A stretch of DNA of 64,000 nucleotides from Scatosoma sp048465415 (GTDB lineage: Bacteria; Bacillota; Clostridia; Christensenellales; Borkfalkiaceae): positions 221,166-285,165 of the forward strand of contig DBFWLO010000008.1 of the NCBI GenBank assembly GCA_048465415.1. The letters are read 5' to 3'. The notes below the pieces were generated by a model. The model made no database searches. It was not told the origin of the DNA and worked only from the letters and a program-made list of their open reading frames with translations. The position numbers were made by a program, and so were the translations under genes. Positions 33,838 through 41,323 of the stretch are shown here, piece by piece (the stretch's first letter is position 1; each line of letters opens with the position of its first letter).

Positions 33838-35349
33838 ATGGCGCGGCGGAGGAAAGCGGAATCGTACGCGAAAAAACAAAGAAGCGCGAGCATTTATTTT
33901 TTGCTTTGGGCGGCTTTTTCCGCGTTCGCGCTCCTCATCGTGCTCCTCTTCGGACTGACGCAGAACCTGTTGATGAAGCAGAGCTATAAGGACCAGATCG
34001 CGGGCAGCCTCGCCGCCAACGGCAAAGCGATCCAGAAAGAACTGACGATGTATCCTGGCCCCAATTACAGCGCGTTCGTGCGCTATCAGGCCTCGCGGTA
34101 CGATCTGAGAGTATATATCGTCAACCCCAAAGGCGAGATCATCTTCCCGGTGGAGGAGGATGCGGAGGGGGTGGATCCCGAGTTTTCCGCGCAGACGGAT
34201 TTTCCCGAACGGGTGAGCCGGCTCATCGAACGCCTGGACTCGGCGGGGCACACGGCGGTCTTGTACGAGGACTCCGCAGCGGGCGATTACGTCTACGGCG
34301 CGCAGTTTACTTATGAAGGGAAGCCGATCTATCTCGACGGCCAGCCGATGTATCTGTATGTGTGTAAATCGCTGAAACTCATCGAAGACGTGGTGTCGCA
34401 GATGAATACGCGCACGCTTTTAATGGCGATTTTCGTGCTCGTTTTGTCGTTTACGGTATCGAGCGCGATCTCGGGGGTATTGACGAAGCCGATCACGGAG
34501 ATGACGGAGAAAGCGAAGCTGCTCGCGAAGGGAGATTTCTCGGTGGACTTCCACGGCCAGTCGTACGGAAGCGAAATGGAGGCGTTGGCGGAGACGCTGA
34601 ACTTTGCCCGCGACGAGATTTCCAAAGCCGACCAGATGCAGAAAGAGCTGATCGCGAACGTATCGCACGATTTCAAAACGCCGCTGACGATGATCAAAGC
34701 GTATGCTTCGATGGTGCAGGAGATCTCGGGGGATAACCCGGAAAAGCGGAATAAGCATACCCAGGTGATCATCGACGAAGCGGACCGGCTGACCTCGCTC
34801 GTCAACGACGTGCTCGATCTGTCGAAGATCCGTTCGGGGATCGATTCTTTGAAACCGGAGGTATTCGATCTTTCGGAATACACGTTCGACGTGCTGGAAA
34901 AATTCGAGTATTTGTCGGAGACGAAGGGCTACGCGTTTGAATCGGACGTGGAGGAGGGCTTGTATACGGAGGCGGATCCGATCAAGATCGGGGAAGTATT
35001 GTATAATCTGATCGGCAACGCGGTCAATTATACGGGCGAGAATAAGCTGGTGCGGGTGTCGCTCAGACGGGAAGGGGACGGCACGATCCGTTTCGCCGTG
35101 GCGGACACGGGCAAGGGGATCAAGGCGGAGGAGATCACGACGATCTGGGACAGATACTATCGTTCCTCGTCGTCGCATAAGCGTCCGGTGAAGGGGACGG
35201 GGCTGGGGCTGTCCATCGTCAAAACGATCCTCGAAAAGCATAATTTCCGCTTCGGCGTAGAGAGCGTCGTGGGCAAGGGCAGTACGTTCTACGTGATTTT
35301 CCCCTCCCGCACGCCGGACGAAAGAGAAAAGACAGGGAGAAAAGTATGA
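33838..35349 (+). CDS. Sensor histidine kinase
   Basis: A 503-residue membrane kinase. Two membrane segments (about 20-45 and 190-215) flank an extracytoplasmic sensor of about 145 residues. Then come HAMP (about 215-265), HisKA with NVSHDFKTPLTM (about 280-291), and HATPase with NLIGNAVNYT, DTGKGIKAEE and GTGLGLSIVK. The layout resembles VanS/PhoR-type envelope sensors. The signal is unknown. The next gene overlaps its stop by 4 bp. Confidence 0.94.
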   Translation: MARRRKAESYAKKQRSASIYFLLWAAFSAFALLIVLLFGLTQNLLMKQSYKDQIAGSLAANGKAIQKELTMYPGPNYSAFVRYQASRYDLRVYIVNPKGEIIFPVEEDAEGVDPEFSAQTDFPERVSRLIERLDSAGHTAVLYEDSAAGDYVYGAQFTYEGKPIYLDGQPMYLYVCKSLKLIEDVVSQMNTRTLLMAIFVLVLSFTVSSAISGVLTKPITEMTEKAKLLAKGDFSVDFHGQSYGSEMEALAETLNFARDEISKADQMQKELIANVSHDFKTPLTMIKAYASMVQEISGDNPEKRNKHTQVIIDEADRLTSLVNDVLDLSKIRSGIDSLKPEVFDLSEYTFDVLEKFEYLSETKGYAFESDVEEGLYTEADPIKIGEVLYNLIGNAVNYTGENKLVRVSLRREGDGTIRFAVADTGKGIKAEEITTIWDRYYRSSSSHKRPVKGTGLGLSIVKTILEKHNFRFGVESVVGKGSTFYVIFPSRTPDEREKTGRKV

Positions 35350-35669
35350 AAGAAGACGCAGGCGCCTTTGAGGGCGGGATCACGCCCGAAAACCTTTGGG
35401 AAGCGATCGCTTCCATGCAGGGAAAGACCTTTTACACGGCGAAGAAGCTCCCCTTTACCTATACGGTGAAAGGCGGGGAACTGTTCGCGGACCGTCGTGA
35501 CCGTTCGGTGACGCGGAGCACTTTTGAAAAAGCGTATGCGAAGATCCTTGCGGATCCGGCGATCAAGGGCCCGAAGCGTTTAAATATGTACGGCGCGCCC
35601 TATGTGTTCGCGGTGCTCAAAACGATCGGCGCGATACCCGTTGCGGAAGAAGAGGAGGGGCAGGGTTGA
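35346..35669 (+). CDS. Unknown small protein coupled to the histidine kinase
   Basis: A 107-residue protein overlapping the kinase stop (ATGA at 35346-35349), so translation is coupled. No signal peptide or membrane segment is visible. It reads as a compact soluble alpha/beta domain: LWEAIASMQGKTFYTAKKLPFTY split into two, DRSVTRSTFEKAY and a C-terminal AVLKTIGAIPV with acidic tail. I do not recognise the family. Conservation beside the two-component system elsewhere would support a role in signalling. Confidence 0.7.
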   Translation: MKEDAGAFEGGITPENLWEAIASMQGKTFYTAKKLPFTYTVKGGELFADRRDRSVTRSTFEKAYAKILADPAIKGPKRLNMYGAPYVFAVLKTIGAIPVAEEEEGQG

Positions 35670-36646
35670 AACGAGACAATATCTTTGCGGGTTATGATTC
35701 TTTTTTTCTCGCGGAGGAAAAATATACGCAAGGAGCGGCTCTGCAAAAGCTGCGGGAAGAATTGCGCGCCTTCAAGGGAATCCACTCCGGCTTTTTGAAA
35801 AGCCTCGAACGGGACGAGGCCTTTTGCACGGATAAGTATTACATACCCGTTTACCGTCTTTCGGCGACGGCGGAATATACGTGGCGGAGCGCGGCGCGTT
35901 CCGCCGCCGCCACGTCCGAAAAGAAGTCCCGCCGGCAGACGTACGCGGAGCACCGCGAAGAGCGGAAGATCGAATGTCTGCGCTTCCGCGCCCCCGAACG
36001 CCTCGATCCGAAATCCCGGCAGGACGGGCTTCGTCCGCTCGCGGAAGAAAATAAAAAATCCGTATTCGCTTCCCTCTACCCCGACAGCAGGCTCACTTTA
36101 AAAGAGAACGCGAAGGAGCTCAAACGCACGGCGGCGGACTATTCGCCCGACAGCGGCGCGCAGATCCTGCTCGGCGATATAAAACTGGAAGTGATTTTCG
36201 TGCCCGTGCTCCGCGCCGTCTGCAAGTATGAGGAAGAAGAATACGCGTGCTTTATCAATTTGCACAACGGCGCGTGTACGCTGGAATACCCGGTTTCGGC
36301 GCGGGTGGAGGAGGAAGTGGAGCAAGCGCTGCAAAAATTGAGCCGCGCGAAACTTTGTATCGGTTTCTCGGCGCTGTTCATACTCGTATTCGCCGTTTTG
36401 TCGCTGATCAAATTCCTGCGCCCGGAAAAAGCGGTGGCGGCGGCGACGGTGGCGGTACTTTTCGCCCTCCTGCTCGTCCCGTTTCCGGCGTTTTTGAAAT
36501 GCCTCGGCTATAACCGCGAAAAAATGATCAAAAAAGCGGGCGGCACGGGAAAAGCCTCCGGCGTCCTGACCGCCGCCGTCTTGATTGTTCTCTCCTGGCT
36601 CGCGGCGGCGGTCTCGCTCGTCGTTTTCGCTGTGTACGCGCTGTAA
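35666..36646 (+). CDS. Unknown protein with C-terminal membrane segments
   Basis: A 326-residue protein with a TTG start that overlaps the TGA stop of the gene before it (TTGA, 35666-35669), so it too depends on reinitiation. Residues 1-225 are soluble and charged, with a KKSRRQ basic region. Three hydrophobic segments follow: ALFILVFAVLSLIKFL (about 236), AAATVAVLFALLLVPFPAF (about 254) and VLTAAVLIVLSWLAAAVSLV (about 298). No family recognised. Being the last gene of the regulator-kinase operon, it may be a membrane effector or a co-sensor; this is inference. Confidence 0.68.
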   Translation: MKRDNIFAGYDSFFLAEEKYTQGAALQKLREELRAFKGIHSGFLKSLERDEAFCTDKYYIPVYRLSATAEYTWRSAARSAAATSEKKSRRQTYAEHREERKIECLRFRAPERLDPKSRQDGLRPLAEENKKSVFASLYPDSRLTLKENAKELKRTAADYSPDSGAQILLGDIKLEVIFVPVLRAVCKYEEEEYACFINLHNGACTLEYPVSARVEEEVEQALQKLSRAKLCIGFSALFILVFAVLSLIKFLRPEKAVAAATVAVLFALLLVPFPAFLKCLGYNREKMIKKAGGTGKASGVLTAAVLIVLSWLAAAVSLVVFAVYAL

Positions 36647-36661
36647 AATTCCCCCGGGCTG

Positions 36662-36690
36662 TTGACAGCGCCCCGGGATTGTGCTATAAT
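36662..36690 (+). promoter_or_regulatory. Consensus promoter for glyA
   Basis: TTGACA (36662-36667), 17-bp spacer, TATAAT (36685-36690). Confidence 0.85.
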
Positions 36691-36729
36691 AGAACCGAAA
36701 ATATGTGCTTGAATAAAGAGGTAACGTAT

Positions 36730-37980
36730 ATGATCGATATGACCGTCATCAAAAATTCCGATCCCGAGCTCTACGCGGCGATGGACGCGGAACTCAAACG
36801 TCAGCAGGGCAATATCGAACTGATCGCCAGCGAAAACGTCGTTTCCCCGGCGGTACTGGCGGCGGCCGGCTCCCACCTCACCAATAAATACGCCGAAGGT
36901 CTGCCCGGAAAACGTTATTACGGCGGCTGCGAATTTGTGGACGTGGCGGAAAACCTCGCCCGCGACCGCCTCAAAGCCCTGTTCGGCTGCGAGCACTGCA
37001 ACGTCCAGCCGCATAGCGGCGCGCAGGCGAACTTCGCGGTCTATTTCGCGATGCTCGAACCGGGCGACACGATCATGGGCATGAACCTTTCCCACGGCGG
37101 TCATCTGACGCACGGCTCCCCGGTGAATATTTCGGGAAAATATTTCCGGATCGTCTCTTACGGCGTTTCTGAGCAAACGGAACAAATCGATTACGACGAA
37201 ATGGAAAAAACGGCCCTCGCTAAGCGCCCCAAACTGATCGTGGCGGGCGCGAGCGCCTACCCCCGCGTCATCGATTTCAAGCGTATCCGCGAGATCTGCG
37301 ACAAAGCGGGCGCGTATATGATGGTCGATATCGCCCATATCGCAGGATTGGTGGCGGCGGGGCTGCACCCTTCGCCCGTGCCTTACGCCGATTTCGTGAC
37401 GACGACCACGCATAAAACGCTGCGCGGTCCGCGCGGCGGCGTCGTGATGTGTAAGGAACAGTACGCCAAACAGATCGATAAAGCGGTATTCCCCGGCACG
37501 CAGGGCGGTCCGCTCATGCATATCATCGCGGCCAAAGCGGTCGCTTTTAAGGAGGCTCTCTCTCCCGAATTTAAAACGTACCAGAAACAGATCCTCTCCA
37601 ACGCGCAGGCAATGGCGAAGAGACTGATAAAAAACGGAATCCGACTGGTCTCGGGCGGCACGGATAACCATCTCATGCTCCTCGATTTAAGGGATACGGG
37701 GGTGACGGGCAAGGATCTCGAAGCGATGCTCGATCAAGTGCATATCACCGTCAATAAAAACACGATCCCCTTCGAGACGGCGTCTCCGTTCATCACGAGC
37801 GGGATCCGCGTAGGCACGCCCGCGATCACCAGCCGCGGCATGAAGGAGGCGGAATGCGAACAGATCGCCGACCTCATCGCGCGCGTCGTAAAGGAACGGG
37901 AAAGCTGTTTCGCGGCGGTGACGAAGGAAGTGGGGGAACTTTGCGCCCGTTTTCCCATCTATGCGGGGGATATTCTTTAA
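36730..37980 (+). CDS. glyA: Serine hydroxymethyltransferase
   Basis: From ATG 36730 the enzyme is 416 residues, the usual length. This start has AAAGAGG 8 nt upstream; the in-frame codon at 36679 would overlap the promoter and is rejected. IELIASEN near the N-terminus, HGGHLTHGSPVNISG, and the PLP-lysine motif TTTTHKTLRGPRGG (lysine near residue 222) are present. It interconverts serine and glycine, charging tetrahydrofolate with a one-carbon unit for purine and thymidylate synthesis. Confidence 0.96.
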   Translation: MIDMTVIKNSDPELYAAMDAELKRQQGNIELIASENVVSPAVLAAAGSHLTNKYAEGLPGKRYYGGCEFVDVAENLARDRLKALFGCEHCNVQPHSGAQANFAVYFAMLEPGDTIMGMNLSHGGHLTHGSPVNISGKYFRIVSYGVSEQTEQIDYDEMEKTALAKRPKLIVAGASAYPRVIDFKRIREICDKAGAYMMVDIAHIAGLVAAGLHPSPVPYADFVTTTTHKTLRGPRGGVVMCKEQYAKQIDKAVFPGTQGGPLMHIIAAKAVAFKEALSPEFKTYQKQILSNAQAMAKRLIKNGIRLVSGGTDNHLMLLDLRDTGVTGKDLEAMLDQVHITVNKNTIPFETASPFITSGIRVGTPAITSRGMKEAECEQIADLIARVVKERESCFAAVTKEVGELCARFPIYAGDIL

Positions 37981-38007
37981 AAAAATGCAAAAACCGCGCC
38001 TCGGCAG

Positions 38008-38036
38008 TTGACAAACGCGCGAAAAAAGAATACAAT
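38008..38036 (+). promoter_or_regulatory. Promoter for the FMN riboswitch transcript
   Basis: TTGACA (38008-38013), 17-bp spacer, TACAAT (38031-38036), just upstream of the riboswitch. Confidence 0.8.
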
Positions 38037-38055
38037 AAACGGGAACAAGTAAATA

Positions 38056-38178
38056 TTCTTTGGGGCGAGGCGCAATTCCTCACCGGCAGTAAAGTCTGCG
38101 AAGGCCGCGGTAAAAAACCGCGCGTCCCCGAATCGGCGCAATTCCGATACCGACGGTATAGTCCGGATGAAAAAAGAA
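38056..38178 (+). promoter_or_regulatory. FMN riboswitch (RFN element)
   Basis: The conserved blocks appear in order: CTTTGGGGCGAGG, CAATTCCTCACCGGCAGTA, GTCTGCGAAGG, then a variable stem (CCGCGGTAAAAAACCGCG), GAATCGGCGCAATTCCGATACCGAC in two parts, and TAGTCCGGATG followed by AAAAAAGAA. This is the six-stem FMN aptamer. Together with the terminator at 38197 it should shut off ribU transcription when FMN is high. Confidence 0.95.
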
Positions 38179-38196
38179 AAAGGGCAGAGTGTTTTT

Positions 38197-38230
38197 AAGC
38201 CGCTCCGAAGCGAAGCTCGGAGCGGCTTTT
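38197..38230 (+). terminator. FMN riboswitch terminator
   Basis: AAGCCGCTCCGA (38197-38208), loop, TCGGAGCGGCTT (38217-38228), then Ts: 12 perfect pairs. Confidence 0.9.
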
Positions 38231-38317
38231 GTACGCTTCGCGCCTCGCCCGAAGCATAAACCGCGATACCCGCGAAGAATATTTTACGATAAAAATATTT
38301 TTTCAAGGAGTGTCACT

Positions 38318-38965
38318 ATGTCGTTACATACCCCAGAACCCGACCAAACGCAAGAGGCAGGTCTGCAGCTATCGTCCACCCAACCGCAACCCCGTCCGAA
38401 AAAAACCGCAAAAGCGCGCGCGAAGGAAATGTTTTCTTCCAGACGCCTGGCGCTCATGGCGATCTTCACGGCGCTGAGCTTCCTCGTCAGTCTTCTGGAA
38501 TTTCCTGTCTTTCCCAACGCCGAATTTTTAAAACTCGACTTCGGCAACGTCTTCATCATGCTCATCGGCTTTCTGCTCGGCCCCGCGGAAGGGGTGATCG
38601 TCTGCGCGCTGAAAGAAACGATCCGCATCACCGTAAGCTCGACGGGCGGCGTGGGCGAGCTCGCCAACATCATCGTCACTTCCTCGTTCCTGCTCCTGCC
38701 GTCGATCGCCTATAAATTTCATAAGGGGCTGAAAACGGTCGTGCCTTCGATGATCGCCGCCTGCCTGATCGCGACGGGCGCGGCGCTTCTCGCCAATCGC
38801 TATATTTTATTCCCGGCGTTCGGCTTCGCGGCTCCGGCGGAAGTTTTCCAAGGCACATGGAGCGTGATCCTGGGCTTCAACCTCATCAAGACGGCGTCCG
38901 TAAGCGTTTTGACGCTGCTCCTTTATAAACGTCTCTCGACCGTTCTCAAAAAAATGAAAATTTGA
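38318..38965 (+). CDS. ribU: Riboflavin ECF transporter S component RibU
   Basis: From ATG 38318 (AAGGAG upstream) the protein is 215 residues. The first 40 are hydrophilic and basic; five or six membrane segments follow, beginning RLALMAIFTALSFLVSLLEF. The FPNAEFLKLDFGNVFIMLIGF region (about 65-85, in two motifs) and LLGPAEGVIV are typical of RibU. It takes up riboflavin with the shared ECF energising module, which is not in the window. The FMN riboswitch upstream confirms the substrate class. The 40-residue N-terminal extension is longer than usual. Confidence 0.93.
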   Translation: MSLHTPEPDQTQEAGLQLSSTQPQPRPKKTAKARAKEMFSSRRLALMAIFTALSFLVSLLEFPVFPNAEFLKLDFGNVFIMLIGFLLGPAEGVIVCALKETIRITVSSTGGVGELANIIVTSSFLLLPSIAYKFHKGLKTVVPSMIAACLIATGAALLANRYILFPAFGFAAPAEVFQGTWSVILGFNLIKTASVSVLTLLLYKRLSTVLKKMKI

Positions 38966-38983
38966 AAGAGACGCCGCAAATCA

Positions 38984-39012
38984 TTGCAAAAAATCGCCGT
39001 ACGTATTATAAT
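38984..39012 (+). promoter_or_regulatory. Promoter for tsaE, probably leaderless
   Basis: TTGCAA (38984-38989), 17-bp spacer, TATAAT (39007-39012). The tsaE ATG begins at 39019, about where transcription should start. No ribosome site precedes it. The DNA around the -10 is a near-palindrome (TACGTATTATAATATACGTA). Confidence 0.65.
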
Positions 39013-39018
39013 ATACGT

Positions 39019-39420
39019 ATGGCTGTTTTTATATCGAGGTCGCGCGAGGAGACGCTGCTCTTTGCCGCGCGCTATGCAAAAACTTTATCTGCCGGCGATA
39101 CGGTGCTTTTAGACGGGGACATGGGCGCGGGAAAGACGGTGTTCGCCAAAGGCGTCGCGAAGGGGCTGGGGATCGAAGAGGAAGTGACGAGCCCGACCTA
39201 CGCCTATATGAACGACTACGACGGCAGACTCTTTCATTACGATTGTTACCGGATCGAATCCCCCGATCAGGCGGAACGCCTCGGCCTTGCCGACTATTTC
39301 GAGCTGGGCGGGATCTGTCTCGTGGAGTGGTCGGAGCATATTCGTCCGCTGCTTCCCGAACATGCGAAACGGGTACGGATCAAAAAAATCGACGAAAATA
39401 CAAGAGAGATAGACTATTGA
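39019..39420 (+). CDS. tsaE: tRNA threonylcarbamoyladenosine biosynthesis ATPase TsaE
   Basis: From ATG 39019 the protein is 133 residues, normal for the family. It has Walker A GDMGAGKTVFAKG (about 33-45), SPTYAYMNDY and ELGGICLVEWSEH. TsaE works with TsaB and TsaD to put threonylcarbamoyl on A37 of ANN-reading tRNAs. An in-frame TTG at 38962 overlapping the ribU stop would add 19 unconserved residues with no ribosome site; I prefer 39019. The stop overlaps the tsaB TTG. Confidence 0.92.
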   Translation: MAVFISRSREETLLFAARYAKTLSAGDTVLLDGDMGAGKTVFAKGVAKGLGIEEEVTSPTYAYMNDYDGRLFHYDCYRIESPDQAERLGLADYFELGGICLVEWSEHIRPLLPEHAKRVRIKKIDENTREIDY

Positions 39421-40067
39421 AAAACTTTCTGGCAATCGATACGAGTTCCAAATATCTCACGGTGCTGGCGGTCAAAGACGGCCGCGCGTACCACTCGCGC
39501 CTTACCGACTGCGCCATGCGCCACTCGACGCTGTTGATGAGGGAGATCGACCGGACGCTGAAAGAGGCGGACGCGGGAACGGCGGACTTCGACTTTTTCG
39601 CGGCGGTCGTGGGCGCAGGCTCGTTCACGGGTATCCGCATCGGCGTCGCGACGGCGAAAGGCTTCGCTCTCGCGGCGGGAAAACCCACGCTTCCCGTCAC
39701 CTCCTTCGAGGTGGCGGCATATAATGCCTTAGACGGCGAAAAGCCCCTCTGCGTCGTCGACGCGCTCCACGGCCGCTATTACGTCTGCGGCTTTTCCGAA
39801 GAAAAGAAACAGACCTTCCCGCCCTCCTATCTCACCGAGTCGGAAGTATTGTCTCTCGCCGAAGTCGGGGGGTATACGCTCTATGCCCTCGAAGAGCTTC
39901 CGCTTTCGGAAAAGACGTCCGTCAAAATAGCCGATCCCGTGCAAGGTTTACGCCTTGCGGTCTCCGCTTTGAGCGAAAACGCGGCAAACTTCGGCGAACT
40001 CAAAGCTCTCTATATCCGCAAGAGCCAGGCGGAGGAAAATCTCTCCGCCGCCAAATCCGAACCGTAA
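39417..40067 (+). CDS. tsaB: tRNA threonylcarbamoyladenosine biosynthesis protein TsaB
   Basis: The 216-residue protein starts at TTG 39417 (TTGA overlap with the tsaE stop), giving KNFLAIDTSSKYLTVL, the family N-terminus. VVGAGSFTGIRIGVATAKG (about 62-80) is the other hallmark. TsaB is an inactive ASKHA paralogue that scaffolds TsaD. The in-frame upstream extension overlaps tsaE and is not conserved. tsaD is not in the window; rimI follows, as in many Bacillota. Confidence 0.93.
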   Translation: MKNFLAIDTSSKYLTVLAVKDGRAYHSRLTDCAMRHSTLLMREIDRTLKEADAGTADFDFFAAVVGAGSFTGIRIGVATAKGFALAAGKPTLPVTSFEVAAYNALDGEKPLCVVDALHGRYYVCGFSEEKKQTFPPSYLTESEVLSLAEVGGYTLYALEELPLSEKTSVKIADPVQGLRLAVSALSENAANFGELKALYIRKSQAEENLSAAKSEP

Positions 40068-40142
40068 CTTTTTCCGCCCGGCCCGCGCGCCGTTCCTTTC
40101 CCCGCCCCTATACCCCGCGCAAAGAATAAAGAGAGAAGAAGA

Positions 40143-40583
40143 ATGATCTATCGCGAATGGAAATACGAAGACATCTTAAAAATTTCCGAGCTTGAAAAGG
40201 AGTGTTTCGAGGATCCGTGGAGCTACCGCATGTTTGCGGAAGCGTTCTCCTCGAAGCTGTTTTGCGGCGTGTGCGCGGAGGATAACGGAGAGCTGGCGGG
40301 GTATGCGTGCGAGACGGTGCTCTTTGAAAACGCGGAGATCGATAACGTCGCGGTGTCGCCGCTCTGGCGCCGGCAGGGGATAGGAACAAAACTTCTCGAC
40401 CGCCTGGAAGAGAAAGCGAAGGAACGGGGAGCGGAAGTGTCGCTGCTGGAAGCGCGCGTCTCCAATTCCCCGGCGCTGCTTTTGTATCTCCGACGCGGCT
40501 ATCGGGGGATCTATACCCGTCCCCGTTACTATCCCGACGGCGAGGACGCAATCGTCATGCAGAAGGATCTGAAAAAGAAATAG
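40143..40583 (+). CDS. rimI: Ribosomal-protein-alanine N-acetyltransferase RimI-like
   Basis: A 146-residue GNAT protein with the start LEKECFEDPWS (about 18-28) common to RimI, acetyl-CoA loop RRQGIGTKLLDRL (about 77-89), and LEVRVSN-like LEARVSNSPALLLYLRRGY (about 101-119). RimI acetylates the N-terminal alanine of ribosomal protein bS18. The tsaE-tsaB-rimI order is conserved. ATG follows AGAGAGAAGA. Confidence 0.92.
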   Translation: MIYREWKYEDILKISELEKECFEDPWSYRMFAEAFSSKLFCGVCAEDNGELAGYACETVLFENAEIDNVAVSPLWRRQGIGTKLLDRLEEKAKERGAEVSLLEARVSNSPALLLYLRRGYRGIYTRPRYYPDGEDAIVMQKDLKKK

Positions 40584-40615
40584 ACGGGAGGGAACGCGCG
40601 ACGGAAAGCATCGAT

Positions 40616-41323
40616 TTGAGCGAAGTGTCGTATTTACAAAAGGGAAGCGGAAAGGATCTGGTGTTTTTCCACGGCTATCTTGCCTCTAAGGAGAGCTTCA
40701 CGGCGCAGATCGAATATTTTTCGAGGTTTTACCGCGTCACGGCGTTCGACTTTCTCGGTTTCGGCGAGAGCGCGCCGCTCTCGGAGCCTTTTTCGGTGGG
40801 GGATTACGCGCGCTGGACGAAGGAAGTCCTCTCGGCGCTGGGGGTGTCCCGCCCGCACGTCGTCGCCCATTCTTTCGGCTGCCGCGTAGCGGTGAAAATG
40901 GCGAAAGAGGACGGGCAGGTATTTGATCGCATACTTTTGACCGGCCCCGCGGGGATTATCCTCAAACGGGGAATCGGATATAAAATCAAGGTAAAGACTT
41001 ACCGCGCGGTGAAAAGAATCGCGCCGCGGTTCGCCGAAAAGCATTTCGGCAGCGAAGAATATCGTTCTCTCTCGCCGGTGATGCGGGAGAGCTATAAAAA
41101 GATCGTCAACGAGGATCTGCGCGAAGACGCGCGGAGCATTGAAAATGAAGTCTTACTCGTCGAAGGGGAGCGGGATAAAACGACGCCGCACGAAGCGGCT
41201 GTGATTTATGGCTCCTGCCTTCCCAACGGCCGGATAAAAACGATGGAGGGCGGACATTTCGCGTTTGCGGAATATCCTCTCGCCTTTAATCTGATAGCGG
41301 AGGAATTTTTCTTTCATGGGTGA
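40616..41323 (+). CDS. Alpha/beta-fold hydrolase
   Basis: A 235-residue protein with TTG start. The oxyanion HG motif is FFHGYLASKES (about 18-28), the nucleophile elbow AHSFGC (about 81-86), the acid is probably in VEGERDKTTP (about 182-191) and the His in GGHFAFAE (about 216-223). The catalytic triad is intact. The substrate is unknown. It overlaps the next Mur ligase by 8 bp; a role in cell-wall precursor or lipid turnover is possible but unproven. Confidence 0.85.
   Translation: MSEVSYLQKGSGKDLVFFHGYLASKESFTAQIEYFSRFYRVTAFDFLGFGESAPLSEPFSVGDYARWTKEVLSALGVSRPHVVAHSFGCRVAVKMAKEDGQVFDRILLTGPAGIILKRGIGYKIKVKTYRAVKRIAPRFAEKHFGSEEYRSLSPVMRESYKKIVNEDLREDARSIENEVLLVEGERDKTTPHEAAVIYGSCLPNGRIKTMEGGHFAFAEYPLAFNLIAEEFFFHG

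Noticed and set aside
38189..38317. Extended N-terminus of ribU
   Set aside because: The extension starts inside the riboswitch terminator; the ATG at 38318 has a ribosome site.
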